Notes under the pieces: generated by a model
What the model was told of the DNA's origin: nothing
The model's input: only the letters and a program-made list of their open reading frames with translations
Database searches by the model: none
Translations under genes and position numbers: made by a program
DNA from: Phycobacter azelaicus
GTDB lineage: Bacteria; Pseudomonadota; Alphaproteobacteria; Rhodobacterales; Rhodobacteraceae
Assembly: GCF_014884385.1 (NCBI RefSeq)
Contig: NZ_WKFH01000003.1
Coordinates: 2,078,001 to 2,142,000, forward strand
Reading direction: 5' to 3'
Length of the DNA: 64,000 nucleotides
Part shown: one piece after another, positions 8,772 to 17,405 of the stretch
How positions within the stretch are numbered: the stretch's first letter is position 1
Layout of the letters: the number at the start of each line of letters is the position of its first letter

Positions 8772-9404
8772 TCAGGAGAAAAGCGCCTGCATCTTTTCAT
8801 ACTCTGACATCGCGCCGGATGCAGTGGTCGCGGTTGTTCCAAGCGTGTTGTTCATGACGACGCTTTCCATGTCAGCGCCGCTGGATTCCGGTGCGGCGGG
8901 CCCGCTGCCTTCGGCGACCGCGTCTTCCAACAGTTCGACAGCGGTTTCATCGTCGCTGTCATCAAGGTTGGAAACCGAAAGTGAAATCTCTGCGGCATCG
9001 TCCATTTCGAACTTGACCTCTATGCCGCCATGTTCGCCGCTTTCGAATTCGATCTTGATCTCACCGAAATTGGTCTCGGCCTTGATTTCGACGCTGAGCC
9101 CGTCGTCATCGCGAGCCACTTCGATCTTGAATTCCCCTGCGGCATTTTCGATCTTGATCGAGATTTCGCCAAAGCTGCCGCTGAGCAGCGCATCTACCTT
9201 TGCCGGTTCCTGCAGGTCGGTGGGTGCCTCTACGGGAGGCTGTACGGTTTCAGCCGCTGCAGCCTGCTTCGCGCGCCAGCCCCAGGCCTTGGCATGATCT
9301 GGAGGACCGGGTTGCGGCGTTTGTTCTGGCAGTTCGGACCGTTGCGCTGACATTGTCGAAAACAGCGCGGTCGAAAGGCCGCCTAGGGCAGAAATCGAAG
9401 GCAT
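8772..9404 (-). CDS. Uncharacterised acidic beta-strand-repeat protein
   Basis: A 210-residue protein, starting at 9404 because AGGAGA lies 7 bases before this ATG; the frame continues upstream to 9554 without support. No signal peptide is obvious. Residues about 75-145 hold repeated short strands with alternating hydrophobic and charged residues (FGEISIKIENAAGEFKIEV, LSVEIKAETNFGEIKIEF, GGIEVKFEMDDAAEISLSV), separated by acidic turns. This regular pattern suggests an edge-on beta sheet or solenoid. The C-terminus is low-complexity Ser/Gly/Ala/Glu. It is strongly acidic overall. I recognise no family. It is monocistronic and convergent with ogt. Function unknown. Confidence 0.7.
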   Translation of the reverse strand: MPSISALGGLSTALFSTMSAQRSELPEQTPQPGPPDHAKAWGWRAKQAAAAETVQPPVEAPTDLQEPAKVDALLSGSFGEISIKIENAAGEFKIEVARDDDGLSVEIKAETNFGEIKIEFESGEHGGIEVKFEMDDAAEISLSVSNLDDSDDETAVELLEDAVAEGSGPAAPESSGADMESVVMNNTLGTTATTASGAMSEYEKMQALFS

Positions 9405-9593
9405 GAAAGTGTCTCCTGAATGGTCGCAGCGCGACAGTGGTGAGAGAGATGGACGTCCACTCTGACATTCAGGCTTTAAGCGCGGCTTACCCCCGTGCCG
9501 CAAAGTGCTTGGCATTTGATGCGGCTTTGTGGAGGATTTGCAACCTCTTGCCATGCCTTGGTTTTTGCTCTGCTGATCTAATGATCCCGCGTC

Positions 9594-10289
9594 TTAGGTA
9601 CGCTTTGGAGGGAAGACCTGCTGCACGATTCCCACGAACAGAAGATAAAGCGACGTTACTACAAGCCCCCAATGCGCCCAGCTTTCGGGATGAAAGTCGA
9701 TCCAGGCTGCATAGCCGGCCAGCGCCGTCCAGATCAGCGCGATCGGCAGGGAAATGCTACGCCATCGCTGGGTGCGAACCGGGTGAATGAACTTCAGCGG
9801 CAGGAACATGGCAATGGCCAACAGCGTAACAAGCGCCAGACTGGTCCAATGGCTTGGCTGCAGGGCGAAGATTACCAGCACCAGCATGTTCCAGCACCCG
9901 GGAAACCCAGAAAAGGAGTTGTCCTTTGTCTTCATCCGCGTATCGGCGAAATACATCGCGCTGGCAAAGGTGATGACGATGATCGCGAACCAGCCAGTCC
10001 AACCTGCCATCAGCCCTGATTGGAACAGGGCAAAGGCCGGGATGAAAACATAGGTCAGGTAGTCGATGATCAGATCCAAAAGCACCCCGTCAAATTGGGG
10101 CGCATAGCGTTTGACGTGATAGTGACGCGCCAGCGGACCATCCACGCCGTCCACGGCAAAGGCGACCACCAGCCAAAGGAACATGAGGCTCCATTCTGCA
10201 TTTGCCGCGGCCAGCATGGCCAGCATGGCAAAAACGGCTCCGGTTGCAGTCAGAAGGTGGACAAGAATGGCGCGGATCTGAGGTTTCAT
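9594..10289 (-). CDS. pcs: Phosphatidylcholine synthase
   Basis: An integral membrane enzyme that condenses choline with CDP-diacylglycerol to give phosphatidylcholine and CMP, the one-step bacterial route. The CDP-alcohol phosphatidyltransferase signature DG-x2-DG-x2-AR-x(n)-G-x3-D-x3-D is complete in VDGVDGPLARHYHVKRY and FDGVLLDLIID, about residues 46-78. About eight hydrophobic helices follow. Length of 231-233 residues fits Pcs. The ATG at 10289 is used; a GTG two codons upstream (10295) is an alternative, and neither has a strong Shine-Dalgarno. A small frame ends 33 bp upstream and may be co-transcribed. Presence of Pcs supports an alphaproteobacterial host. Confidence 0.93.
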   Translation of the reverse strand: MKPQIRAILVHLLTATGAVFAMLAMLAAANAEWSLMFLWLVVAFAVDGVDGPLARHYHVKRYAPQFDGVLLDLIIDYLTYVFIPAFALFQSGLMAGWTGWFAIIVITFASAMYFADTRMKTKDNSFSGFPGCWNMLVLVIFALQPSHWTSLALVTLLAIAMFLPLKFIHPVRTQRWRSISLPIALIWTALAGYAAWIDFHPESWAHWGLVVTSLYLLFVGIVQQVFPPKRT

Positions 10290-10328
10290 CCGCACGTGAT
10301 GGCGAATTTGGGCAGAACCCGCAAGGGT

Positions 10329-10535
10329 TCAGTGCAGGGTTTTCTTCCCCTCCGGCGTGTTCGATCCCAAGATGTCCAAAGGAGACGGGCCAAAGATCAG
10401 CTGCATCTCTTCTCCCATCACACCCGGTGTCGGCCAGATCGTTTTCGGAGCCGAGCGGGGGCAGCGAATGCGCGAGACGGGATGCGCCGGGGCTGCAGGG
10501 GCTTGGTTAAGAAACAGGGACGGATCGTGAAACAT
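10329..10535 (-). CDS. Possible small protein upstream of pcs
   Basis: A 68-codon frame with AAAGGA placed 7 bases before its ATG, 33 bp upstream of the pcs start and on the same strand. The predicted peptide is Pro-rich with two cysteine-free halves joined by CPRSAPKT, and no signal peptide or membrane segment is seen. The good ribosome-binding site and position argue for a gene; the lack of any recognised family and the short length argue against. Confidence 0.35.
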   Translation of the reverse strand: MFHDPSLFLNQAPAAPAHPVSRIRCPRSAPKTIWPTPGVMGEEMQLIFGPSPLDILGSNTPEGKKTLH

Positions 10536-10734
10536 GCGGGCATCCTTTCTGGAGCGGTTTGCTCATAGAAAGACCCGGCGTGGTTAAGGGCGTGTTACGC
10601 TTCGGTTTTGAAATGTCTTGGATTTTAATCATCCTCGGTGGCCGGTAGTGCCTATTCACATTCTGCCAGGCGAATGTATGCTGTCGTGGCGGTCAAACTC
10701 CAGACCGTGGGCTACCGGCGCAAGGGGACAAACC

Positions 10735-11346
10735 ATGACGCAGCGAGACGCACACTGGAACGCCGTATACGAGACAAAGGATCCCAGCAAAGTTAGCTGG
10801 TATCAGCCGCGCCCGGATACATCCCTTAGGGCGATTGCCCTGACTGGAGCCGAGAACCAACCCCTGATTGACGTGGGCGGCGGCGCGTCAGATCTGGCAA
10901 AGGTCTTGTTGGAGCGCGGTTGGAAAGACCTCACGGTTCTGGACATTTCGGAAGCCGCCCATGCCGTTGCCGCAGAGAGACTGGGCAGGCAGTCGACACA
11001 GGTCACGCGAATCGTTGCGAATATCACCGATTGGACGCCGCCGCGCCGATATGCCGTCTGGCATGATCGTGCGGTGTTCCACTTCCTGATCGATGCGGCG
11101 GACCGGGCGGCCTATGTCGCTGCACTGAACGCGGGTGTGGAGAGTGGCGGCTACGCGATCCTGGCCACCTTTGCGCCGGATGGCCCTGACAAATGCAGTG
11201 GTCTGCCCGTGCGCAGATATTCCTGCGAACAGCTGGCAGTCGAGATGGGTCCCGGGTTTGAGTTGCGACACCACTGGCAAGAGATGCACAAGACGCCCGG
11301 CGGCGCAGAGCAGTCCTTTACCTGGGCGGTATTTCAACGTCTCTGA
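10735..11346 (+). CDS. Class I SAM-dependent methyltransferase
   Basis: A 203-residue soluble methyltransferase. Motif I, the SAM-binding loop, is LIDVGGGASDLAK at about residues 44-56, followed by the acidic strand end in LTVLDIS (about 66-72). The family has the N-terminal pattern HWNAVYETKDPSKVSWYQ seen in SAM enzymes of thiol, chalcogen or small-metabolite type. The start at 10735 has AAGGGG upstream at a good distance; the frame extends further upstream to 10618 without support. It stands alone between divergent pcs and convergent xerC. The substrate is unknown. Confidence 0.85.
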   Translation: MTQRDAHWNAVYETKDPSKVSWYQPRPDTSLRAIALTGAENQPLIDVGGGASDLAKVLLERGWKDLTVLDISEAAHAVAAERLGRQSTQVTRIVANITDWTPPRRYAVWHDRAVFHFLIDAADRAAYVAALNAGVESGGYAILATFAPDGPDKCSGLPVRRYSCEQLAVEMGPGFELRHHWQEMHKTPGGAEQSFTWAVFQRL

Positions 11347-11374
11347 GCAGTAGCACTTTCGGTCTCGTAAGAGG

Positions 11375-12310
11375 TCACGCTTTTGGATGCGCCCGGTTGT
11401 AGACCTCCATGAGATGCGCTGTGTCCACGGCGGTATAGGCTTGGGTGGTCGACAGGGAGGCATGGCCCAAAAGCTCCTGGATGGCTCGCAGGTCGCCGCC
11501 GGCCTCCAGTAGGTGGGTTGCGAAACTGTGTCGGAGCGCATGTGGCGTGGCCGTAGCGGGCAGCCCCAGCTGCGCGCGCGCCTGCGCCATCACCTTTTGC
11601 ACCAGCCTTGGATTAAGGGCGCCGCCACGGGCCCCGCGAAACAGGGGTGATGCGGCCTCCCGCGGGTGCGGGCAGAGGCGCAGGTAACGATCGACAGCAT
11701 CGCGCGCGGCAGCGATCACCGGTACCACGCGCTCTTTGCCGCCCTTGCCGGTAATGCGCAACACCGGCGGCAGGGGTGCATCCGATCCGGTCAGACCCAG
11801 CGCCTCTGAGATGCGCAAACCGCAGCCATACAGAAGGGTGACAACGGCCACATCGCGCGCAGCGATCCAATCGGTTGTCGATTGCAGCTCGACCGTCTCG
11901 ATCACCGCGCGCGCAGCGTCCTCGGCGAGGGGGCGAGGCAGTTTCTTTTGGAACTTCGGAGAACGAGTGGCCAGAACGGCCGTTGGTTCGAACCCTTCAC
12001 GGGCGGCCAGCCAGCGGTAGAAGGTTTTGACAGAACTGAGTTTGCGGGCCAGTGACCGTGATCCGGTGCCGGTGCCGCGCTCAGAGGCCATCCAGGCGCG
12101 CATGTCCGCGGTGGAAATCTGCGCCAGCGCACCGAGGCCCTGCGGCGCGCCGTGATGGTTCGTCATGAACGCCAGAAATCCGCTGACGTCGGTTCGGTAG
12201 GCGTTGACCGTATTGTCAGCCGCGCCGCCCAGAGCGCTGAGGCTCTCCAGCCAGGTCTGTAGCGCGTCCCGGCAGGCCGCTGAGATCATGGCCTGAGAGA
12301 TCAGGCTCAT
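11375..12310 (-). CDS. xerC: Tyrosine recombinase XerC
   Basis: A 311-residue site-specific recombinase that with XerD resolves chromosome dimers at dif. The N-terminal SAM-like DNA-binding domain spans about 14-103. All catalytic residues are in place: Arg166 in GCGLRISEA, Lys189 in TGKGGKER, His257 and Arg260 in HALRHSF, His283 in LGHASLSTTQ and the nucleophile Tyr292. The start overlaps the DUF484 stop by 4 bp, the common DUF484-xerC coupling of alphaproteobacteria and pseudomonads. XerC rather than XerD is chosen from this linkage and the HALRHSFATHLL signature. Confidence 0.93.
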   Translation of the reverse strand: MSLISQAMISAACRDALQTWLESLSALGGAADNTVNAYRTDVSGFLAFMTNHHGAPQGLGALAQISTADMRAWMASERGTGTGSRSLARKLSSVKTFYRWLAAREGFEPTAVLATRSPKFQKKLPRPLAEDAARAVIETVELQSTTDWIAARDVAVVTLLYGCGLRISEALGLTGSDAPLPPVLRITGKGGKERVVPVIAAARDAVDRYLRLCPHPREAASPLFRGARGGALNPRLVQKVMAQARAQLGLPATATPHALRHSFATHLLEAGGDLRAIQELLGHASLSTTQAYTAVDTAHLMEVYNRAHPKA

Positions 12311-13020
12311 GCCAGCCAGCGGCGCATCGTCCGTTCAAAGACGCCGGCAAAAAAGGCCAGAAGATCGGTTCCGTGCTGGGGCGAGAACTGATGCGGGTCT
12401 TCGGAGCCAAGCACAAGCATGCCCGGCAGGCGTCCCTCTCCCAGATCGAGACGCAAACAGGCCTCTGAGCGGATCCACTCGGCCTTAGTGCCATAAATGC
12501 GGGCGCTGCCGCTCTGGATCTGCCGCAGGCTGACCTGATGGTCCGTGCCGCCCCGGCTGCCCACGGCCGCAAATTCTGCAACAAAACCGGGCGCCACTGT
12601 CTTGAGCACATCACCAATGCGTTCGGCGGCGGCAGAGCCGTCTTCTTGCCGGGTTTCCAGCACCAGTGCCAGAGCATCGACGCGCAGGATGCCTGCCATT
12701 TCGCTGTCGAGACTTGCCAGGAAGCCGGGGAAATCATCCGGGTCCATAAGGCGCAGGATGGCGCGGTGGATCTGGTTGGTTCCGGCCAGATTTTCGTAAG
12801 CAGCCGCGATGACCGAACGATGGGTGTCCTCCAGGCGGTCCAGCCGCGCTTCGAGCCGCTCCATGGCGATGCCGCGCAAGTCCACGATGTTTGAGCCCAT
12901 TGCGCGCTCGTTCGCGGCCACCAACGCGTTCATGACGTCCGGGTCGTCCAGAACCATGTCGGGCTTTTCGATGATCTTCTTGCGAAGGGTATCAGGTGTT
13001 TCGGCGGGGATGCTGCTCAT
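12307..13020 (-). CDS. DUF484 family protein
   Basis: A 237-residue cytoplasmic protein of the DUF484 family. A helical N-terminus (about 8-75, with the family pattern ending in RLEARLDRLED) is followed by a GAF-like domain (about 85-230). The function is unknown; the family is nearly always upstream of xerC, as here where the two genes overlap by 4 bp. A role in XerC regulation has been proposed only from this linkage. Start at 13020. Confidence 0.9.
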   Translation of the reverse strand: MSSIPAETPDTLRKKIIEKPDMVLDDPDVMNALVAANERAMGSNIVDLRGIAMERLEARLDRLEDTHRSVIAAAYENLAGTNQIHRAILRLMDPDDFPGFLASLDSEMAGILRVDALALVLETRQEDGSAAAERIGDVLKTVAPGFVAEFAAVGSRGGTDHQVSLRQIQSGSARIYGTKAEWIRSEACLRLDLGEGRLPGMLVLGSEDPHQFSPQHGTDLLAFFAGVFERTMRRWLA

Positions 13021-13140
13021 CGTGCTTTGGAACCTCTGTGCGGGTTTTGAGGCTTTCTAGCACATGTGGGGGGGCAGTCTCTAGTTTTTCCTGCGCAACT
13101 GCCCCCATACGGGCCGTTCTTTGCCAAGCCTGCCCGCGAG

Positions 13141-13518
13141 TCAGGCCGCCGGGGCCAGGTCCTGGGCCAGCATGATCGCATTGTTGTCGGGATCATAGCA
13201 GGTCGCGAGTTTGACCATGCCTTCGATGGTTTCGCTTGGCCCGTCAAAGGCCACTCCGGCCTGCTCAAGGGCGGTGCGGGCGCTGTCGAGGTCTGTTACG
13301 CCAAAGACCGGGATCGCATTGCCGGGGGTAGGGGTAGACTGCTCGCCCAAGCCCAGCACCACATTGTCGGTCTTGGTCTGCATCTCGGTCCAGCCAGCGT
13401 CGTCCAGGTGAAAGCGCAGCTCAAACCCCAGTTTTTCCGAATACCATTTTGCGCTTGCATGCCGGTCCGTGACCGAAAGCGCGATGGTGAGGGCGTTTGT
13501 CAGGTCAACCAGTGCCAT
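13141..13518 (-). CDS. VOC-family (glyoxalase-fold) protein
   Basis: A 125-residue protein with the paired beta-alpha-beta-beta-beta modules of the vicinal-oxygen-chelate superfamily. It begins with the usual TNALTIALSVTDRHASAKWY segment and ends with YDPDNNAIMLAQD, where a metal ligand or substrate residue is often found. Members include glyoxalase I, bleomycin-resistance proteins and dioxygenases; the reaction here cannot be told. AAGGA lies 9 bases before the ATG. It is divergently transcribed from a HxlR-type regulator across 41 bp that contain an operator-like inverted repeat, so it is probably that regulator's target. Confidence 0.88.
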   Translation of the reverse strand: MALVDLTNALTIALSVTDRHASAKWYSEKLGFELRFHLDDAGWTEMQTKTDNVVLGLGEQSTPTPGNAIPVFGVTDLDSARTALEQAGVAFDGPSETIEGMVKLATCYDPDNNAIMLAQDLAPAA

Positions 13519-13538
13519 TGAGACTATTCCTTTTTCAA

Positions 13539-13559
13539 AAAGTAATGTAACTATACTTT
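13539..13559. promoter_or_regulatory. HxlR-type operator candidate
   Basis: A 6-bp inverted repeat, AAAGTA (13539-13544) and TACTTT (13554-13559), with a 9-bp spacer. It sits between the divergent VOC and HxlR genes and overlaps the VOC -10 region. HxlR/DUF24 regulators bind such short AT-rich dyads next to promoters of adjacent genes. Autoregulation and control of the VOC gene are inferred. Confidence 0.5.
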
Positions 13560-13582
13560 ATGGACATTGATGATCTTGTCAA
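13555..13582 (-). promoter_or_regulatory. Promoter for the VOC gene
   Basis: On the minus strand a perfect TTGACA (13577-13582) is followed after 16 bp by TAAAGT (13555-13560), leaving a leader of about 30 nt before the VOC start. The -35 lies inside the first codons of the divergent regulator, and the operator-like repeat abuts the -10. Confidence 0.45.
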
Positions 13583-14093
13583 GTTGACGACGCGAGCTTG
13601 GGCGCTCGACATTCTGGCGGCGATGCATCACGGTGTTGCGGGGCGGCAGGCGCCCTTGCTTGCGGCCATTGGGGCTGGGCGGACAGCCTTTGGGGCCAGT
13701 CTTGCCCATCTGATCGATCTCGGGTTCCTGATGCGCAACCCCGGCCACGGGCATCCTCTGCGCCCCGAGTTCAGGCTGACCGGAAAAGGAGCGGTCGCGG
13801 CGGAGGTTGCAGCGCATGTTCTGGATCAGGTGCAGGAGGATCCCGCACGCGCTTTGCTACGCAAACGCTGGACCTTGCCCATATTGGCGCAGTCCACACG
13901 CCCGGTGCGGTTTTCCAGTTTGCGGGCGGGGCTGGCCCCGGTCACGGATCGCGCCTTGTCGATGTCTTTGCTGGATGTCGAGGATCAAGGCTGGATCCGG
14001 CGGGAGATCGACCTTTCTGCCCGCAGACCTTTCCCTGTCTATTCGGCGGTCGGGGACGGGTTGAAGCTTGGTGAGGCGGTTCTTGCCCGATGA
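13560..14093 (+). CDS. HxlR-type regulator with two winged-helix domains
   Basis: A 177-residue protein that appears to contain two HxlR-like winged helices in tandem. The first covers about residues 8-80 (WALDILAAMHHG to PEFRLTGKG) and the second about 98-172 (RKRWTLPILAQSTRPVRFSS to VYSAVGDGLK). The second copy fits the family better. HxlR proteins usually have one domain of 100-130 residues and dimerise, so this may be a fused pseudo-dimer. The ATG at 13560 directly follows the operator-like repeat and has no ribosome-binding site, so it is either leaderless or the start is wrong; the next in-frame Met is at residue 22. It probably represses the divergent VOC gene. Confidence 0.8.
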   Translation: MDIDDLVKLTTRAWALDILAAMHHGVAGRQAPLLAAIGAGRTAFGASLAHLIDLGFLMRNPGHGHPLRPEFRLTGKGAVAAEVAAHVLDQVQEDPARALLRKRWTLPILAQSTRPVRFSSLRAGLAPVTDRALSMSLLDVEDQGWIRREIDLSARRPFPVYSAVGDGLKLGEAVLAR

Positions 14094-14386
14094 CGCGTCT
14101 GGTTGGTTGCCGGACGCTGGCCGGAACGCCCATGCCGGTGGGGCTCCCGCCCGCTGCGGGACAGTCGGGGACTGGCCCTTGCCGGTTGGGCCGGGCGCCG
14201 GGCTGACGCCCGGCGGGGCGGTCCTTGCGGACCTTTTGCTGTTTGCTGAGAAGCGTTTGAGGGGGCAGTGTGCCCCCTCAAAGCGCCATGCCCACTGTGT
14301 TTGAAGAGGCCGCGTCAAGGGTGGATCGCGCGATGCGCGACCGCTGTCGCGGCCCTTGACCCGGCATTCCGGGCCTTGCGGCATGA
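14094..14386. repeat. GC-rich palindromic mosaic repeat, copy 1
   Basis: No gene is seen here. The region strings together hairpins: CGCCGGGC/GCCCGGCG (14196-14203 with 14208-14215), a 12-bp stem TTTGAGGGGGCA (14256-14267 with 14271-14282), and a TCAAGGG...CCCTTGA pair near 14315 and 14353. CTCCCGC at 14144-14150 matches the left boundary of the copies near 24.2, 42.1 and 61.3 kb. A 16-mer starting GCGGCCCTTGAC at 14349-14364 recurs exactly at 24394-24409. Confidence 0.6.
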
Positions 14387-14416
14387 AAAAGGCGCCCCGA
14401 AAAAGAGCGCCTTTCG
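14386..14416 (-). terminator. Rho-independent terminator of the aldolase gene
   Basis: A perfect 8-bp stem (14388-14395 with 14407-14414) has a 11-nt loop, and on the minus strand the 3' arm continues into TTTTTC. It lies 25-50 bp after the aldolase stop. Confidence 0.75.
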
Positions 14417-14440
14417 AAACCGGGTAGATTGCCGGAGAGG

Positions 14441-15094
14441 TTACAGGATCTTGATGCCTGCCGCCTTGATGTCGGCGAGGAAGGCATCGAGCCCCTTGTC
14501 GGTCAGCGGGTGGTTCACCATGGATTTGATCACGGCGGGCGGTGCGGTGATCACATCGGCGCCGATGCGCGCCGAGTCCAGAACGTGGTTCACGGTGCGG
14601 ATCGAGGCGGCGAGGATCTCGGTCTCGAAGCCGTAGTTGTCGTAGATGGTGCGGATGTCCTCGATCAGCTCCATGCCGTCGAGGTTGATGTCATCGAGCC
14701 GCCCGATGAAGGGAGAGATGAAGGTCGCGCCCGCCTTGGCCGCCAGAAGCGCCTGGTTGGCCGAAAAGCACAGCGTCACGTTGACCATATGGCCATCGTC
14801 CGAAAGGGTCTTGCAGGCCTTCAGGCCATCCCAGGTCAGAGGCACCTTGACGGCTATGTTTTCCGCGATCTCCACCAGCTTGCGCCCTTCCTTGATCATG
14901 GTGTCGGCGTCGGTCGCGGTCACTTCGGCGGACACGGGGCCATCGACCAGATCGCAGATCTCCTTGGTGACTTCGATGATGTCGCGACCTGACTTCTTGA
15001 TCAGCGAGGGGTTGGTGGTGACGCCATCCACCATGCCAAGGTCGTTGAGTTCGGCAATGGCATCGATTTCGGCGGTATCTACGAAGAATTTCAT
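14441..15094 (-). CDS. fsa: Transaldolase / fructose-6-phosphate aldolase family (TalC type)
   Basis: A 217-residue small transaldolase of the FSA/TalC subfamily. These enzymes act through a Schiff-base lysine, seen here as Lys83 in [25 protein letters not shown] at the N-terminus and [11 protein letters not shown] at 22-32 are family signatures. Length and sequence suit either fructose-6-phosphate aldolase or pentose-phosphate transaldolase; the two are hard to separate by eye, and TalC-like proteins in alphaproteobacteria are usually annotated as FSA or probable transaldolase. It is divergent from priA, and a clear terminator follows. Confidence 0.9.
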   Translation of the reverse strand: MKFFVDTAEIDAIAELNDLGMVDGVTTNPSLIKKSGRDIIEVTKEICDLVDGPVSAEVTATDADTMIKEGRKLVEIAENIAVKVPLTWDGLKACKTLSDDGHMVNVTLCFSANQALLAAKAGATFISPFIGRLDDINLDGMELIEDIRTIYDNYGFETEILAASIRTVNHVLDSARIGADVITAPPAVIKSMVNHPLTDKGLDAFLADIKAAGIKIL

Positions 15095-15201
15095 CTGACG
15101 TAATCCTTTGGCGTGGGTTGGCCTTGTTTAAGCTAGCCTTTACCTCATGAGGGAGGCATTAAAAAGCCCCGGCGCGGTGCTGGGTCGGAAGGTAGGCAGC
15201 G

Positions 15202-17397
15202 GTGAGCGGACAGGAGTACTTCGAGGCAGGGGAGCGGGTGGCGGTGCTGACCACGCAACCGCTTGATCGGCTTCTGGATTACCGCGCGCCCGAGGGCGGC
15301 TGTTTCCTGGGCGCCTATGTGGAGGTGCCGCTTGGACCGCGCAAGGTGCTGGGCGTGGTTTGGGGGCCTGGAGCGGGGGATTTTGATTCGTCCAAATTGC
15401 GCAGTGTCACTCGTGTGCTGGATGTTGCGCCGATGCGCAGCGAAATGCGCGCTTTCCTTGGCAAAGCGGCTGACTACACGCTGACGCCGATGCCTGCGAT
15501 GCTAAGGCTGGCGAGCCGCGCGCCGGGCCTGTCTGATCCGCCCTCGATGCGCAAGATCCTGCGGCGGGGGGATCAGGACCCCGACCGGATGACCGATGCG
15601 CGTGCGCGGGTGCTGGACACGATCGAGGAATACGGCGGGCTCGCTTTTACGCCAAAAGAATTGGCCGATATGGCGGGTGTCACCCCGTCGGTTGTGAAGG
15701 GGCTGGTGAAACAGGGCGCCTTGCGGGAGGAGGAAACGCCGCGCGATCTGCCCTATCCGCATCTGGACCCCAATCTGCCGGGCAAGGAATTGACTGACGA
15801 TCAGGCGGTTGCTGCGGCGGCGTTGGAGGAGGGCGTCAAAAGCGGCACCTATGGCACCACGCTGCTGATGGGCGTCACCGGATCGGGCAAGACCGAGGTG
15901 TATCTTGAGGCCGTGGCGGCTGCTTTGCGCGCCCGGCGGCAGGCGCTGGTGCTTTTGCCGGAAATCGCGCTGACGGCGGAGTTTCTGAAACGGGTCGAGG
16001 CGCGGTTCGGCGCCACCCCGGCAGAGTGGCATTCGGGCGCGACCATGACCGAACGGCGCCGCGTCTGGCGCATGGTCGGGCAGGGCAAGGCGCAACTGGT
16101 GATCGGCGCGCGCTCTGCCCTGTTCCTGCCGTTTCGCGATCTGGGTCTGATCATCGTCGATGAGGAACACGACACTTCCTACAAGCAGGAGGATGGCGTC
16201 CTGTACAACGCCCGCGACATGGCGGTTCTGCGGGCGGCCATGTGCTCGGCGCAGGTGGTGCTGGCCTCGGCCACGCCCAGCCTTGAGACCTGGGCCAATG
16301 CCGAAGCGGGCAAATACAAGCGGCTGGATCTGACCTCGCGGTTTGGGGAGTCGGTTCTGCCCACCATGCGCGCGGTGGATATGCGGGCCGAAGACCTGCT
16401 GCCCTCGACCTGGATCTCTCCGACGCTGAAATTCGCCATGAAGGCGCGGCTTGAGCGCGGCGAGCAGTCGCTTCTATTCCTCAACCGCCGTGGCTTTGCG
16501 CCGGTGACGATCTGCCGGGCCTGCGGGGCGCAGGTGGCCTGCGATCACTGCGACAGTCGCATGGTGGAGCATCGCTTCCTGAAACGGCTGATGTGCCACC
16601 AGTGCGGTGAGACAAAACCCGTGCCCGAGGTTTGCCCGTCCTGTCAGGTCGAGGGCAAGATGGCTCCGGTCGGCCCCGGCATCGAGCGGCTGGGAGAGGA
16701 GGCGGCGGCACTGTTTCCCGAGGCGCGCATCGCGGTTTTGAGCTCGGATCTGTTCGGCTCGGCCCGCGCCCTGAAACAGCGGATCGAAGAGATTGCGGCT
16801 GGGGAGGCGGATATCATCCTTGGTACGCAGCTGGTGGCCAAGGGGCACAACTTTCCGCTGCTGACCCTGGTGGGGGTGATCGATGCGGATCTGGGCCTGC
16901 AAGGGTCGGACCTGCGCGCGGCTGAGCGGACATTCCAGTTGATGCGGCAAGTCGCCGGGCGGGCGGGACGTGCGGAAAAACCGGGTGAGGCCTTGCTGCA
17001 GACCTTTCAGCCGGAACACCCAGTGATCCGCGCGATCCTGTCGGGGGATGAGGAAGCCTTCTGGAAGGCAGAGGCCGCCGAGCGGCAGGCCGCCGGGGTG
17101 CCGCCCTTCGGCCGCATGGCAGGGATTATCCTGTCCGGGGCGGATCTGGCGCAGGTCTTTGAGCTGGGCGAGACATTGGCGCGCAGCGACGGTGCGTTGC
17201 GCCAGATCGGCGCGCAGCTGTTCGGACCGGCGCCCGCGCCCATCGCCCGCATTCGGGGGCGCCACCGGGTGCGAATGCTGGTGAAGGCCGCCAAGGGTGC
17301 GCCGCTGCAAGAGGCAATCGCCCGCTGGATCGCGCCGGTGCGGCTCAAAGGTGATCTGCGGCTCAGCGTTGATATCGACCCGCAGAGTTTCTTCTGA
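15202..17397 (+). CDS. priA: Primosomal protein N' (PriA helicase)
   Basis: A 731-residue superfamily 2 helicase that recognises stalled or recombined forks and reloads the replisome. The Walker A motif is GVTGSGKT at residues 224-231, the Walker B box is DEEH at 320-323, and a zinc-binding insert with four Cys pairs (ICRACGAQVACDHC, MCHQCGE, EVCPSC) is near residues 434-481. The GTG start at 15202 follows GGAAGGTAGG at a good distance. It is divergent from the aldolase gene, a linkage common in Rhodobacteraceae. Confidence 0.96.
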   Translation: MSGQEYFEAGERVAVLTTQPLDRLLDYRAPEGGCFLGAYVEVPLGPRKVLGVVWGPGAGDFDSSKLRSVTRVLDVAPMRSEMRAFLGKAADYTLTPMPAMLRLASRAPGLSDPPSMRKILRRGDQDPDRMTDARARVLDTIEEYGGLAFTPKELADMAGVTPSVVKGLVKQGALREEETPRDLPYPHLDPNLPGKELTDDQAVAAAALEEGVKSGTYGTTLLMGVTGSGKTEVYLEAVAAALRARRQALVLLPEIALTAEFLKRVEARFGATPAEWHSGATMTERRRVWRMVGQGKAQLVIGARSALFLPFRDLGLIIVDEEHDTSYKQEDGVLYNARDMAVLRAAMCSAQVVLASATPSLETWANAEAGKYKRLDLTSRFGESVLPTMRAVDMRAEDLLPSTWISPTLKFAMKARLERGEQSLLFLNRRGFAPVTICRACGAQVACDHCDSRMVEHRFLKRLMCHQCGETKPVPEVCPSCQVEGKMAPVGPGIERLGEEAAALFPEARIAVLSSDLFGSARALKQRIEEIAAGEADIILGTQLVAKGHNFPLLTLVGVIDADLGLQGSDLRAAERTFQLMRQVAGRAGRAEKPGEALLQTFQPEHPVIRAILSGDEEAFWKAEAAERQAAGVPPFGRMAGIILSGADLAQVFELGETLARSDGALRQIGAQLFGPAPAPIARIRGRHRVRMLVKAAKGAPLQEAIARWIAPVRLKGDLRLSVDIDPQSFF

Positions 17398-17405
17398 AGG
17401 CCGCG

